37,203 bases of DNA from an uncultured Nitriliruptoraceae bacterium (GCA_913060655.1 CAJXTG010000015.1:1-37203); one strand, 5' to 3'. Counted from the stretch's first letter, positions 21,967 through 30,296 are shown. A program made the numbers and translations. Notes: a model not told the origin generated them from the sequence alone.

Positions 21967-23247
21967 CTACGCCTCAAGCGCCCGGTCGAGGTCGGCGAGG
22001 ATGTCGTCGAGGTGCTCGATGCCGACGCACAGGCGCAGCGTGCCGGGGGTGACGCCGGCGGCGGCCTGCTCCTCGGGGGTCAGCTGGCGGTGCGTCGTCG
22101 ACGCGGGGTGCGCGGCGAGCGACTTCGTGTCGCCGATGTTCACGAGCCGCGTGAACAGCTCGAGACGGTCGTAGCAGCGCACCGCGGCCGCGTGGCCCCC
22201 CTCGATCTCGAACGTGAGCAGCGCCGAGGGGCGGCCGCCCGTGTACTTCTGCGCGTTCGCGTAGTGCGGGGAGGAGGGCAGCCCGGCGTAGTCGACGCGG
22301 GTCACCCGCGGATGCGCCGCGAGATGCTCGGCGACGGCCTGCGCGTTGCTGACGTGCCGCTCCATGCGCAGGTGCAGCGTCTCGAGGCCCTGCAGCAGCT
22401 GCCAGGCGGACATCGGCGAGATCGCCGCACCGGTGTTGCGCAGCGGCACGGTGCGCGCCCGACCGATGAACGCCGCGGGTCCGAGCGCCTCGGTGTAGAC
22501 GACGCCGTGGTAGGACGGCTCCGGCTCGTTGAGCATCGGGAACCGGTCGGCGTGCTCGGCCCACGGGAACGTGCCGGCGTCGACGATGATGCCGCCGAGG
22601 GTCGTGCCGTGCCCGCCGATGTACTTCGTGAGCGAGTGGACGACGATGTCCGCGCCCCACGCGATCGGCTTCATCAGCGCGGGCGTGGGGACGGTCGAGT
22701 CGACGATGACGGGCACGCCGTGGCGGTGCGCCATCGTCGCGATCGCCTCGAGGTCGGGGATGTTGCCGGCGGGGTTGCCGATCGACTCGAGGTAGACGGC
22801 GGCGGTGCGGTCGTCGATGAGCGCCTCGAGCGAGCCGGGCGCGTCGTCGGCGGCGAAGCGCACGTCGATGCCGAGCGCCGGCAGCTGGTGGGCGAACAGC
22901 GTGTAGGTCCCGCCGTACAGCTGCGGGACGCTGACCACGTTGCTGCCGGCCCGGGCGATGGTGAGGATCGCGTAGGTGACGGCGGCGGAGCCGGCCGAGG
23001 TGGCGAGCGCGGCGATGCCGCCCTCGAGGGCGGCCAGCCGCTGCTCGAGCACGTCCTGCGTCGGGTTCATGATGCGCGTGTAGATGTTGCCGGGCACCTT
23101 CAGGTCGAACAGGTCCGCCCCGTGCTGCGCGTCGTCGAACGCGTAGGCGACGGTCTGGTGGATCGGCACGGCGACCGACCGGGTGGTCGGGTCGGGCGTG
23201 TAGCCGTGGTGCAGGGCGAGGGTCTCGTCGTGCAGCTGGTCGGACAT
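21967..23247 (-). CDS. metY: O-acetylhomoserine sulfhydrylase / aminocarboxypropyltransferase
   Basis: A 426-residue PLP enzyme of the Cys/Met metabolism family, making homocysteine from O-acetylhomoserine and sulfide. Its length and the opening ETLALHHGYTPDPTTRSVAV then PIHQTVAYAF with LKVPGNIYTRIMNPTQDVLE match the MetY/Met17 branch rather than the shorter cystathionine synthases and lyases. The PLP lysine is Lys208 in VHSLTKYIGGHGTTLGG. The C terminus LRLCVGIEHLDDILADLDRA is also typical. ATG 23247 has GAGGAG seven bases upstream. The usual partner metX is not in the window, and I found no recognisable S-adenosylmethionine riboswitch in the 134 bases upstream. Confidence 0.93.
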   Translation of the reverse strand: MSDQLHDETLALHHGYTPDPTTRSVAVPIHQTVAYAFDDAQHGADLFDLKVPGNIYTRIMNPTQDVLEQRLAALEGGIAALATSAGSAAVTYAILTIARAGSNVVSVPQLYGGTYTLFAHQLPALGIDVRFAADDAPGSLEALIDDRTAAVYLESIGNPAGNIPDLEAIATMAHRHGVPVIVDSTVPTPALMKPIAWGADIVVHSLTKYIGGHGTTLGGIIVDAGTFPWAEHADRFPMLNEPEPSYHGVVYTEALGPAAFIGRARTVPLRNTGAAISPMSAWQLLQGLETLHLRMERHVSNAQAVAEHLAAHPRVTRVDYAGLPSSPHYANAQKYTGGRPSALLTFEIEGGHAAAVRCYDRLELFTRLVNIGDTKSLAAHPASTTHRQLTPEEQAAAGVTPGTLRLCVGIEHLDDILADLDRALEA

Positions 23248-23309
23248 CGGGCGCTCCTCAGGGTTCACGCAGCCAGGATCACGCGGGCGGCAGCACGCAG
23301 GTGCGCCGG

Positions 23310-23315
23310 ACGATA
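23310..23315 (-). promoter_or_regulatory. Candidate -10 element of metY
   Basis: TATCGT on the minus strand (23315 to 23310) lies 62 bases before the metY ATG. The surrounding GCCGGACG motif is repeated at about 23305 and 23320, flanking the hexamer, and might bind a regulator. Support is only sequence similarity to TAnnnT. Confidence 0.3.
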
Positions 23316-23381
23316 GACGGCGGCCGGACGGCACGTCGGCGGGCCGGAGGGCGGACCGTGCGAACCCGCCGGGCGGCCCAC

Positions 23382-24002
23382 TCAGCGCTCGTCGGGGCCG
23401 ATCGTGCGCACCACCCGGGCCGGGCTGCCGACGGCGACGACGCCGGCGGGCAGGTCGCGCGTGACGACCGACCCGGCACCGACGACGGTGCCCTCGCCGA
23501 TGGTCACGCCCGGCAGCACGATGACGCCACCACCGAGCCACACGCCGTCCTCCAGCGTGATCGCCTCGCCCCACTCCTCCAGCGCCGCCCGCGCACGCCG
23601 GTCGATCGGATGGGTGGCGGTGAGCAGCTGCACCCGCGGGGCGATCTGGCAGTCGGCGCCGATCCGCACCGGGGCGACGTCGAGGATCACCGCGTCGAAG
23701 TTGATGAACGAGCGGTCGCCGAGGTGGACGTTGTAGCCGTAGTCGACGGCGAGCGGCGGGACGAGCGAGGCGTCGTCCCCGAGCGTGCCGAGGAGCCGTG
23801 CGAGCACGGCCCGGCGTGCCCCGTCCTCGCCGGTCGGGAGCGTGTTCAGCTCGCGGCTCAGCCGGTAGGCCCGCTCGCGGTCGGCGACGAGCGCCGGATG
23901 GTCGCCGCGGTAGCGCTCCCCCGCCGTCATCCGGCGACGCGCCTCGTCGGCGTCGAGCGCGAGGAAGGCGGCGGCGTCGAGCGGCCCGTCAGGCGTTGAC
24001 AC
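23382..24002 (-). CDS. Sugar O-acetyltransferase (maltose/galactoside acetyltransferase type)
   Basis: A 206-residue left-handed beta-helix acetyltransferase. The MAT/NodL N-terminal segment MTAGERYRGDHPALVADRER starts at residue 25, followed by the hexapeptide-repeat region VDYGYNVHLGDRSFINFDAV, IGADCQIAPRVQLLTATHPI (catalytic His), ITLEDGVWLGGGVIVLPGVT and IGEGTVVGAGSVVTRDLPAG. It transfers acetyl from acetyl-CoA to a sugar hydroxyl; the true acceptor is unknown. The GTG at 24002 overlaps the aldehyde dehydrogenase stop by 14 bases and adds 24 residues before the usual family start (ATG 23930), so the exact start is uncertain. Being embedded in the 3' end of the dehydrogenase gene implies co-translation. 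Confidence 0.88.
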   Translation of the reverse strand: MSTPDGPLDAAAFLALDADEARRRMTAGERYRGDHPALVADRERAYRLSRELNTLPTGEDGARRAVLARLLGTLGDDASLVPPLAVDYGYNVHLGDRSFINFDAVILDVAPVRIGADCQIAPRVQLLTATHPIDRRARAALEEWGEAITLEDGVWLGGGVIVLPGVTIGEGTVVGAGSVVTRDLPAGVVAVGSPARVVRTIGPDER

Positions 24003-25359
24003 GCACGCTCTTCGCGTTCATGAACTCCCGCATGCCCTCGACGGCCAGCTCGCGCCCGTAGCCCGACGCCTTCACCCCGCCGAAGGGCATGCGCACGTCG
24101 GAGACGTTCATCGCGTTGATGGTGACCATGCCGGCGTCGATGCGCTCCGCGATGCGCTCCGCCCGTTCCACGTCGGCGCTCCACACCGCGCTGCCGAGCC
24201 CGTACTCGGTGTCGTTCGCCGCAGCGACGGCCTCGTCATCACCGTCGACGACGATGATCGCGCCGGCGGGGCCGAACGTCTCCTCGTCACCGACCGCATG
24301 GTCGCGGGTCACGCCGCTCAGCAGCGTCGGCGCGTAGAAGAACCCGGGTCCGTCGACCCGGCCGCCGGGGACCACGACCTGCGCGCCGGCGTCGACGCTG
24401 CGCCGGACCTGGGCCTCCAGCTCGTCACGCAGGTCGGCGCGCGCCATCGGGCCGACCGTCGTCGCCTCGTCGCGCGGGTCGCCGACGACGCTCGCGGACA
24501 GGCGCGCGGCCATCGCCTCGGTGAACGCGTCGGCGACCCGCCGGTCGACGATGAAGCGCTTGCCGGAGATGCAGCTCTGCCCGCAGTTGACCAGCCGCGC
24601 GTCGGCCGCGGCCGCCCCGGCCCGCTCGACGTCCGCGTCGGCGAGCACGACGTACGGGTCGGACCCCCCGAGCTCGAGGACGGTGCGCTTGCCGTTCGCA
24701 CCGGCGGTCGCGGCGACCGCGCGGCCACCACGGGTCGAACCGGTGAACGACACGCCCTGGATGCGCACGTCCGCGATGACGTCGGCGATCGTGTCCGGCT
24801 CCGCCCGCAACGTCTGCACGACCCCGTCGGGCACGCCGGCCTCCCGTGCCGCGGCGGCGATCGCCTCACCCGTCCCCATCGTGTTGGGTGCGCTCTTCAG
24901 CAGCAGCGTGTTCCCGCCGGCGATGACGGGTGCGATCATGCGGATCGGCTGCCAGTAGGGGAAGTTCCACGGCATGATCGCGAGGACCGTGCCGACGGGG
25001 TCGTAGCGGACGTAGTCGCGCAGCCCGCCGAGCCCCTCCACGGGCCGCGGGGCGAGGAACCGGTCCGCGTTCGCGACGTAGTAGCGGATCCCGTCGACGC
25101 ACTTGGCGACCTCCGCACGGGCCTGCCCGAGCGGCTTGCCCATCTCGCTGGTCAGCAGCAGCGCGAGCCGTTCCGCGTCCCGCTCGAACACGTCGGCGAG
25201 GGCGGCGAGGGTCGCCGTGCGCTCGTCGAGCGGCCGGGCCCGCCACGCCGTGAAGGCCGCGTGCGCCTGCGCGAGCAGCCCCTCGACGTCGGCGGGGGTG
25301 TGGGCCGGATGCTCGGCGACGAGCTCCCCCGAGGACGGGTCGATCGACTGGTACGCCAT
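23989..25359 (-). CDS. NAD(P)-dependent aldehyde dehydrogenase, succinate-semialdehyde type
   Basis: A 456-residue aldehyde dehydrogenase of the compact GabD/Sad-like group. VLAIMPWNFPYWQPIRM and LLKSAPNTMGTGEAI bind the cofactor, GVSFTGSTRGGRAVA is the Rossmann turn, the base is Glu229 in VLELGGSDPYVVL and the nucleophile is Cys263 in NCGQSCISGKRFIV. The family ending MPFGGVKASGYGRELAVEGM is complete. Succinate semialdehyde is the usual substrate of the group, but sequence alone does not fix it. ATG 25359 has AGGAG at good spacing; a GTG six bases upstream overlaps that site and was rejected. It diverges from a TetR gene 62 bases away, likely its regulator, and overlaps the acetyltransferase gene. 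Confidence 0.9.
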   Translation of the reverse strand: MAYQSIDPSSGELVAEHPAHTPADVEGLLAQAHAAFTAWRARPLDERTATLAALADVFERDAERLALLLTSEMGKPLGQARAEVAKCVDGIRYYVANADRFLAPRPVEGLGGLRDYVRYDPVGTVLAIMPWNFPYWQPIRMIAPVIAGGNTLLLKSAPNTMGTGEAIAAAAREAGVPDGVVQTLRAEPDTIADVIADVRIQGVSFTGSTRGGRAVAATAGANGKRTVLELGGSDPYVVLADADVERAGAAAADARLVNCGQSCISGKRFIVDRRVADAFTEAMAARLSASVVGDPRDEATTVGPMARADLRDELEAQVRRSVDAGAQVVVPGGRVDGPGFFYAPTLLSGVTRDHAVGDEETFGPAGAIIVVDGDDEAVAAANDTEYGLGSAVWSADVERAERIAERIDAGMVTINAMNVSDVRMPFGGVKASGYGRELAVEGMREFMNAKSVRVNA

Positions 25360-25406
25360 GCTCACTCCTGCGGACGGGTGCGGGCCGCCGGCCGGCGGGT
25401 GCCCGA

Positions 25407-25421
25407 GGGTAGACTCCGCCC
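25407..25421. promoter_or_regulatory. Divergent promoter: leaderless -10 for tetR and -10 for the aldehyde dehydrogenase
   Basis: On the plus strand TAGACT (25410-25415) is followed by six bases and the ATG at 25422 without a ribosome-binding site, a leaderless arrangement. On the minus strand TACCCT (25412 to 25407) overlaps it and would serve the aldehyde dehydrogenase with a leader of about 40 bases. Overlapping -10 elements mean the two genes would compete for polymerase. Confidence 0.5.
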
Positions 25422-26204
25422 ATGGGAGAGGCCGTCGAACCCTCGCTGATGATGTTCCCGCCGGCCGACCGCGGGGACGCCGCGGACCTGTGGCTCGGCC
25501 TCGGCGACGGCGAGGAACCCAGCAACCGCGACCGGTTGATCGCCCTCACGATGCGTGAGGTGGCGCTCGTCGGCCCGGCCTCGTTCAACACCGCGACGGT
25601 GTGCGACACGCTCGGCATCTCCTACCCGATGGTGAACTACTACTTCGGCAACCGTGACGGGCTCATGGCCGAGGCGGCGCATGCGACCTACGTGCGCTAC
25701 ATCGACAAGCTGTGGCGGTCGGTCGGTGCGGCACCGCGCGACCCGGAGGAGCGGCTCCGCGCCTACCTGCGCGCGCACCGGCGGCTCAACGTCGAGATCC
25801 GCGGCTGGGGCGCCGTCCTGAACTACCCGATCTTCTCCGCCACCATCTCCTCGCTCCTCGAGGAACGGTTCGGCGTCGACCAGCGGCGGCACTTCGAGCT
25901 GAACGCCGCACGTCTGGCACGCCTCATCCTCGACCTGTGGGAGGGGCGGGTCAGCGACGTGCACTACACGGTCGACGACTACGAGCGGGCCGAGCTGCTC
26001 GGCCAGACCGACCTGCTCGAGGCGGTCGCCGCCGTGTCGTGGGCGACCCTCGGCGTGGCCGTGTGGAACGCCGGCCGGCACAGCCCCTCCCGCGGTGTGC
26101 CCGAGCTCGAGCAGCTCGGCGAGGACCTGGTCGAAGCGTTCGTCGAGGACATCATCCGCTCCCTGCGGATCATCCGCCCCACGGAGAAGCCCCCGGCGGC
26201 CTGA
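25422..26204 (+). CDS. TetR-family transcriptional regulator
   Basis: A 260-residue TetR regulator. The first 34 residues are an acidic, probably disordered extension. The DNA-binding domain follows (about 35-82) with NRDRLIALTMREVALVGPAS, FNTATVCDTLGISYPMVNYY and FGNRDGLMAEAA, the helix-turn-helix signature. The rest is the helical ligand/dimer domain with several Trp and Tyr (RGWGAVLNYPIFSATISSLL). It diverges from the aldehyde dehydrogenase and sugar acetyltransferase pair, which is its most likely target; that is inferred from position. A strong hairpin overlaps its stop codon. Confidence 0.88.
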   Translation: MGEAVEPSLMMFPPADRGDAADLWLGLGDGEEPSNRDRLIALTMREVALVGPASFNTATVCDTLGISYPMVNYYFGNRDGLMAEAAHATYVRYIDKLWRSVGAAPRDPEERLRAYLRAHRRLNVEIRGWGAVLNYPIFSATISSLLEERFGVDQRRHFELNAARLARLILDLWEGRVSDVHYTVDDYERAELLGQTDLLEAVAAVSWATLGVAVWNAGRHSPSRGVPELEQLGEDLVEAFVEDIIRSLRIIRPTEKPPAA

Positions 26205-26221
26205 GGCGCACCGGGGGCTTC
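26186..26221 (+). terminator. Terminator hairpin of the tetR gene
   Basis: GAAGCCCCCGG (26186-26196) and CCGGGGGCTTC (26211-26221) form a perfect 11-bp stem with a 14-base loop that contains the TGA stop. There is no T tract. It is the longest perfect stem next to a gene end in this window and may also block transcription coming from the tRNA side. Confidence 0.65.
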
Positions 26222-26230
26222 GTGGGCGGG

Positions 26231-26245
26231 GGCCCCGTCGGGGCC
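26231..26245 (-). terminator. Hairpin downstream of the initiator tRNA
   Basis: GGCCCC-GTC-GGGGCC is a 6-bp stem with a 3-base loop, 9 bases beyond the 3' CCA of the tRNA on the minus strand. It is a plausible terminator of the tRNA transcript. Confidence 0.45.
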
Positions 26246-26254
26246 GCACCGCGG

Positions 26255-26332
26255 TGGTAGCGGGGGCAGGATTTGAACCTGCGACCTCCGGGTTATGAGC
26301 CCGGCGAGCTGACCGAGCTGCTCCACCCCGCG
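26255..26332 (-). tRNA. Initiator tRNA-fMet (anticodon CAU)
   Basis: A tRNA on the minus strand with encoded CCA (26255-26257). The anticodon CAT is at 26297-26295, inside the stem-loop CGGGCTCATAACCCG. Its run of three G-C pairs next to the loop is the hallmark of initiator tRNA. The first base C1 faces U72, leaving the acceptor end unpaired as in initiators (C1-A72 in Escherichia coli). The T arm is GCAGGTTCAAATCCTGC. The total of 78 bases is one more than the usual 77, the extra base being a C in the D loop (CAGCTCGGTCAGCTCG). Confidence 0.95.
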
Positions 26333-26344
26333 TCAGTGCGAGCG

Positions 26345-26373
26345 AGGGTAACGCCGCGGCCGCGGGCCCGCAA
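26345..26373 (-). promoter_or_regulatory. Promoter of the initiator tRNA
   Basis: On the minus strand TTGCGG (26373-26368) and TACCCT (26350-26345) are 17 bases apart. The -10 ends 13 bases before the first tRNA base, so a very short 5' leader is predicted. It lies in the 82-base gap between the UPF0182 stop and the tRNA. Confidence 0.55.
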
Positions 26374-26414
26374 ACGGCGCCGGCACCAGGCCGTCGGTGG
26401 GCCGCCGGCGCGGG

Positions 26415-29321
26415 TCAGCGGCCGAGCGCCGTCTGCGCGACCTCGCCGTCGCCGTCCTCCGCGGGCGCATCGGGCGTCGCGGGTGGCTCGGGGACGAGCG
26501 AGCCGCCGGACGCCTCGAACGCCCGCTCGAGCAGCCGTCGCGCGGTGGTGAGCTCGCGCTGGTAGCCGGCGAGGTCACCGTCGCGCAGCAGCCGCTCCGC
26601 CCGGTCGAACGCGGCGAGGGCACGCTCCAGCAGCGTCAGCGCACCCGCGTCCGGGTCGACCTCCGCGTCGCCGTCGGGGTCGCCCCCGGGCGCGTCCGGG
26701 TCGACCTCGACACCCTCGTCGTCGGCGAGCGAGTCGGGCACGTCGATGTCGAGCAGCTGGCCGAGCGCGCCGGTGAGGGTGCGGTCGAACGCGGTCCGCT
26801 CCCCCATCACGACCGCGACACGGGCGAGCTCGGGGATGCGTGCCTGCGGGTTCTCGAGGAACAGCGGCTGCACGTACAGGATGGAGTCGGCGATCGGCAG
26901 GACCTGCATGTTGCCGCGGATGACGTTGGAGCCGTCACGTGAGCGCAGGGTGATGTAGGCGGAGATGTCGTCGTCCTGCTCGATACGGGCCTGCGCCTGC
27001 AGCGGACCGAGGACCAGCTGGTCGGAGGGGAACCGCACGGCGAACAGGTCGTTGAGGTTCTCCCCGTCGGAGCGGCCGGCGAGCCACGACACCATGTTCG
27101 GCCGGTTCGCCGCCAGGTACGGCTGGATGAGGACGAACTCCTCGGTGTCCTCACCGGGCAGGCGCATCACCAGGTAGTACGGCTCGAGGGGCCGCTGGCC
27201 GGCCGCCTGCTGCAGCGCCGTCGCTCCGCCCTGGTTCGCGGCGGCCGCCGGGTCGACGGGGATGTCCCACGCGTCGGCCCGGTTGTAGAAGCCGTCCGCG
27301 TCGGGGATGTGGTAGGTCTGGAACAGGTCCGCCTGCAGGCGGAACAGGTCCTGCGGGTAGCGGAAGTGGGCCACGACCTCCTCGGGCGCCTCCCCGTAGG
27401 GCTGCAGCAGCCCCGGGAACGCCCGGCCCCAGGCCTGGACGATCGGGTCCTCGTCGTCGACGACGTAGAGGGTCACGTCCCCGTCGAACGCGTCGACGAC
27501 GGCCTTGACCGAGTTGCGCACGTAGTTGACGGTGACGGCGCGGTCACCGAGCACGAGCGGGCGCCGCTCCGAGTACGGGTAGGCGGTCGACGTCGTGTAG
27601 CCGTCGACGATCCACTTGATGCGCCCGTCGATGACGACCGGGTACGGCGAGGAGTCGAGCTCGAGGAACGGGGCGACGAGCCGGACACGCTCGCTGACCT
27701 CACGGTTGAACAGGATGCGTGACTCGTCGTTGAGCAGGTTGGTCAGCACCAGGTTGTAGTCGGCGAAGCGCAGGGCGAACGCGACGCGGCGGGCGATCGA
27801 GTCGATGGCGACACCGCCGCGGCCCGCGTAGGTCGTGGTGATCTGCTGCTGCGTCTCGGGGTCCTCGAAGTCGAGCTCGTCGGCGTCGGTCCGCACGAGC
27901 GAGTAGATCGGGTCGGGCGTCGCACCGAAGTACACGCCCGGCTGCGTCTCGGGGACGACCTCCTCGTCGCCGACGGGCGGGATGTTCGAGCTGATGAACA
28001 CCGGCTGGCCCTCGGCGTTCGCCGTGTTGACCTGGCTGGCGACGATGCCGAAGCCGTGCGTGAACGTGATGTGCCGGTTCTGCCACGTGTCCGCGTCGGC
28101 CGGCAGCTGCGACAGCTCACGCGTCGCGAGCATCACCTGGCGCAGCTCGCCGTCGACGAAGTAGCGGTCGATCTCGACGTCACGGAACTCGTAGTAGGGG
28201 CGCAGCGACTGCAGCTCCGCGTAGGTCGTCTCGAGCACGGCCGGGTCCCACAGGCGCACGTTGCGCAGCGTCACGTCGTTCTCGCTCACGTCCTGCGCGT
28301 CGAGGTCGTTCGCGATGGAGAACGGCTGGCGCTCGACGTCGCCGAGCCCGAAGGCCGCACGGGTCGCCTCGAGGTTGCGGCCGATGAACTCGCGCTCGCG
28401 GGCGAGCTCCTGCGGGTCGACGCGGACCCGCTGCACGAACGCCGGGTAGGCGCCCTGCAGGATGATGCTGGCGACGACGAGCAGTCCGAGGGCCGCCCCC
28501 GGCAGGAGGAAGCCGGCACGGCGCAGCGACGCGAACAGGATGACGATCGCGATGACGGACACGCCGATGAGCAGCAGCAGGGCGGGCAGCTCGGCGTTGA
28601 CGTCGGTGAACGACGCGCCGGTGACGGTGCCGCGCGGCGAGTAGTTCAGCTCGTAGCGCTCGAGCCAGTAGCCCCACGCGCGCACGCCGACGGCGGCGGC
28701 GACCAGCACGGTCAGGTGCAGGCGGGCCTCCCGGCTGATCCGCTCCGGCGTCTCCGGACGGATCGCCCCGAGCACGTAGTGCGCCGCACCGGTCAGCATG
28801 ATGGTGAGGATGAGGGAGGTGAACACCCACGTCTGCAGCAGCGACCACAGCGGGAACTCGAACAGCCAGAAGCCGAGGTCCTGCGAGAACAGCGGGTCGG
28901 CCGTCCCGACCGCCTCGCCGTTGAGGAACAGCAGGAACGTCTCCCACTGGCCGCCGACGGCCGCGCCGGACGTCAGCGCGAACAGGATCGACACCGCGGC
29001 GATGACCCACGGCAGGTACGGGTCGACGGCGTCACGGACCCGCTGGATCTGCGCCTGCTGCGGGGTCGTGGGGATGATGAAGGGGCGGGTGCGCCGCGCG
29101 ATCGACAGGTTCAGCCCGATGAACAGCGCGAGGACGACGGTGAACGCCGCACCGATGCCGTAGCGGGTCATCAGCACCGTCAGGAACACGTCGCGGTACC
29201 CGCGCTCCTCGAACCACCACAGGTCGGTGATGAACACCGCGATGCGGTTCGCCCCGAACACGAGGAGGAGGGCGACGGGGACGAGCACCGTCCCCAGGCG
29301 ACGACGGACGAGCTCTCCCAC
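26415..29321 (-). CDS. UPF0182 family membrane protein
   Basis: A 968-residue UPF0182 protein, the usual length for this actinobacterial and cyanobacterial family of unknown function. Seven hydrophobic segments fall in the first 290 residues (for example TVLVPVALLLVFGANRIAVF, then around 60, 110, 165, 205, 240 and 270). A large domain of about 600 residues, probably outside the cytoplasm, follows, with family blocks such as FTHGFGIVASQVNTANAEGQ, YPYSERRPLVLGDRAVTVNY, VRNSVKAVVDAFDGDVTLY and EFVLIQPYLAANRPNMVSWL. A cytoplasm-like acidic repeat (DPDAPGGDPDGDAEVDPDAG) and a helical tail close it. The GTG at 29321 follows an AGAGG site. It is the homologue of the first member of the Rv3193c-Rv3195 type block. 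Confidence 0.95.
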   Translation of the reverse strand: MGELVRRRLGTVLVPVALLLVFGANRIAVFITDLWWFEERGYRDVFLTVLMTRYGIGAAFTVVLALFIGLNLSIARRTRPFIIPTTPQQAQIQRVRDAVDPYLPWVIAAVSILFALTSGAAVGGQWETFLLFLNGEAVGTADPLFSQDLGFWLFEFPLWSLLQTWVFTSLILTIMLTGAAHYVLGAIRPETPERISREARLHLTVLVAAAVGVRAWGYWLERYELNYSPRGTVTGASFTDVNAELPALLLLIGVSVIAIVILFASLRRAGFLLPGAALGLLVVASIILQGAYPAFVQRVRVDPQELAREREFIGRNLEATRAAFGLGDVERQPFSIANDLDAQDVSENDVTLRNVRLWDPAVLETTYAELQSLRPYYEFRDVEIDRYFVDGELRQVMLATRELSQLPADADTWQNRHITFTHGFGIVASQVNTANAEGQPVFISSNIPPVGDEEVVPETQPGVYFGATPDPIYSLVRTDADELDFEDPETQQQITTTYAGRGGVAIDSIARRVAFALRFADYNLVLTNLLNDESRILFNREVSERVRLVAPFLELDSSPYPVVIDGRIKWIVDGYTTSTAYPYSERRPLVLGDRAVTVNYVRNSVKAVVDAFDGDVTLYVVDDEDPIVQAWGRAFPGLLQPYGEAPEEVVAHFRYPQDLFRLQADLFQTYHIPDADGFYNRADAWDIPVDPAAAANQGGATALQQAAGQRPLEPYYLVMRLPGEDTEEFVLIQPYLAANRPNMVSWLAGRSDGENLNDLFAVRFPSDQLVLGPLQAQARIEQDDDISAYITLRSRDGSNVIRGNMQVLPIADSILYVQPLFLENPQARIPELARVAVVMGERTAFDRTLTGALGQLLDIDVPDSLADDEGVEVDPDAPGGDPDGDAEVDPDAGALTLLERALAAFDRAERLLRDGDLAGYQRELTTARRLLERAFEASGGSLVPEPPATPDAPAEDGDGEVAQTALGR

Positions 29322-29372
29322 GGTGACCTCTCGGACGGCGGAGCACGGGACGGGGGCGTTTCGCGTCCTCCG

Positions 29373-29378
29373 AGGCTA
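29373..29378 (-). promoter_or_regulatory. Candidate -10 element of the UPF0182 gene
   Basis: TAGCCT on the minus strand (29378 to 29373) begins with the TAG stop codon of the upstream protease gene. It would give a leader of about 45 bases containing the AGAGG ribosome-binding site. A promoter here would let UPF0182 be expressed separately from the protease gene. Confidence 0.35.
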
Positions 29379-30290
29379 CCGAGCGCCCCCGTCGTCGGCG
29401 GTCAACGGCTCGGCGTCCGACGGCACGCCGCCCGCCGCGAGCGTCGTGACCGCCGCGACCGCGTCGGCGACGTCGACGACGGGGACGAGCAGCACGTCAC
29501 GGGTCAGCGTCGTGCGGCGGGCGAGCGGCAGGTCGTCCACCGGCAGGAGGAACGCGTCGGGCCGCGCCCCCGCGCGCGCGTCGTCGACGGCGCTGCGCAG
29601 CTTGTGGTCGACGCCGCCCACCGCGGTGACCGTCCCGTCGGCGGCGAGCGCACCGGTGCCCGCGACGACGAGCGGCGGCAGCCCCGACGCCGCCCCCTCC
29701 GGGCGGGCCGTCGGATCGGACGGGGCGAGCCGGGCGTGGACGGCGAGGGCGAGCATCAGCCCCGCCGACGGGCCACCGACCTCCTCGGTCGCGAACGTGA
29801 CGGTCACCGGCCAACCGTCCGGGCCGACCGCGCCGTCCTCGACGAGCCCGAGCCCGGCGAGCGCGACCGCCGCCGCCCGCGTCCTGCTCTCCTCCATCCG
29901 CGTCCGACCGGCCCGGGCCACGTCGGTGAGGTCACCGCCCGGGGGGACCAGCCGTGCGCGGGCGACGAGGTCACGGTCGGCGTCGCGCACGGCGCCCCAC
30001 CATGCGGACACCCCGGCCGGTTCGGACACCTCGATGGTGGTGGCGAGCAGCCGGCCGGCCGGCTCCCGCACCGCGACCGTCCCGTCGCCGGCCCCGACCG
30101 CGACGAGCTCGGCGGTGTCGAGCACGGGCCCGCCGGTCACGACGAGCTGGCAGGCCGGCTGGGCGACGACGAGCGCGCAGGGCAGCGCGCCCGACCACCA
30201 GGCGCCCGCGGCCGCGAGGAGGACGGCGAGCGCGACGACGCCTGCGCGGAGCCGCCCCCGTGCGGACCGCCCGTTCGTCGACCCCACCAT
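29376..30290 (-). CDS. Secreted or membrane-anchored Lon-like serine protease (YlbL type, PDZ apparently missing)
   Basis: A 304-residue S16/Lon-type protease-like protein. An N-terminal hydrophobic segment (about residues 14-33) anchors it or serves as signal peptide. The Ser-Lys dyad is Ser175 in TEEVGGPSAGLMLALAVHAR and Lys230 in AVGGVDHKLRSAVDDARAG. Homologues (YlbL, Rv3194c type) have a PDZ domain between the N-terminal region and the protease domain. Here the helix RMEESRTRAAAVALAGLG, which normally precedes PDZ, runs within about 20 residues into the protease strands (PVTVTFATEEV). The protein is correspondingly shorter. The ATG at 30290 is preceded by a leaderless-type -10. It lies 54 bases upstream of the UPF0182 gene. 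Confidence 0.85.
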   Translation of the reverse strand: MVGSTNGRSARGRLRAGVVALAVLLAAAGAWWSGALPCALVVAQPACQLVVTGGPVLDTAELVAVGAGDGTVAVREPAGRLLATTIEVSEPAGVSAWWGAVRDADRDLVARARLVPPGGDLTDVARAGRTRMEESRTRAAAVALAGLGLVEDGAVGPDGWPVTVTFATEEVGGPSAGLMLALAVHARLAPSDPTARPEGAASGLPPLVVAGTGALAADGTVTAVGGVDHKLRSAVDDARAGARPDAFLLPVDDLPLARRTTLTRDVLLVPVVDVADAVAAVTTLAAGGVPSDAEPLTADDGGAR

Positions 30291-30296
30291 GCCGCG

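Noticed and set aside
23248-23381. A S-adenosylmethionine or other riboswitch upstream of metY.
   Set aside because: The 134-base gap holds GC-rich repeats and a -10-like hexamer, but I could not match any known aptamer core.
26180-26340. The initiator tRNA as an integration site of a mobile element.
   Set aside because: No integrase gene, no second copy of the tRNA 3' end and no shift in composition on either side.
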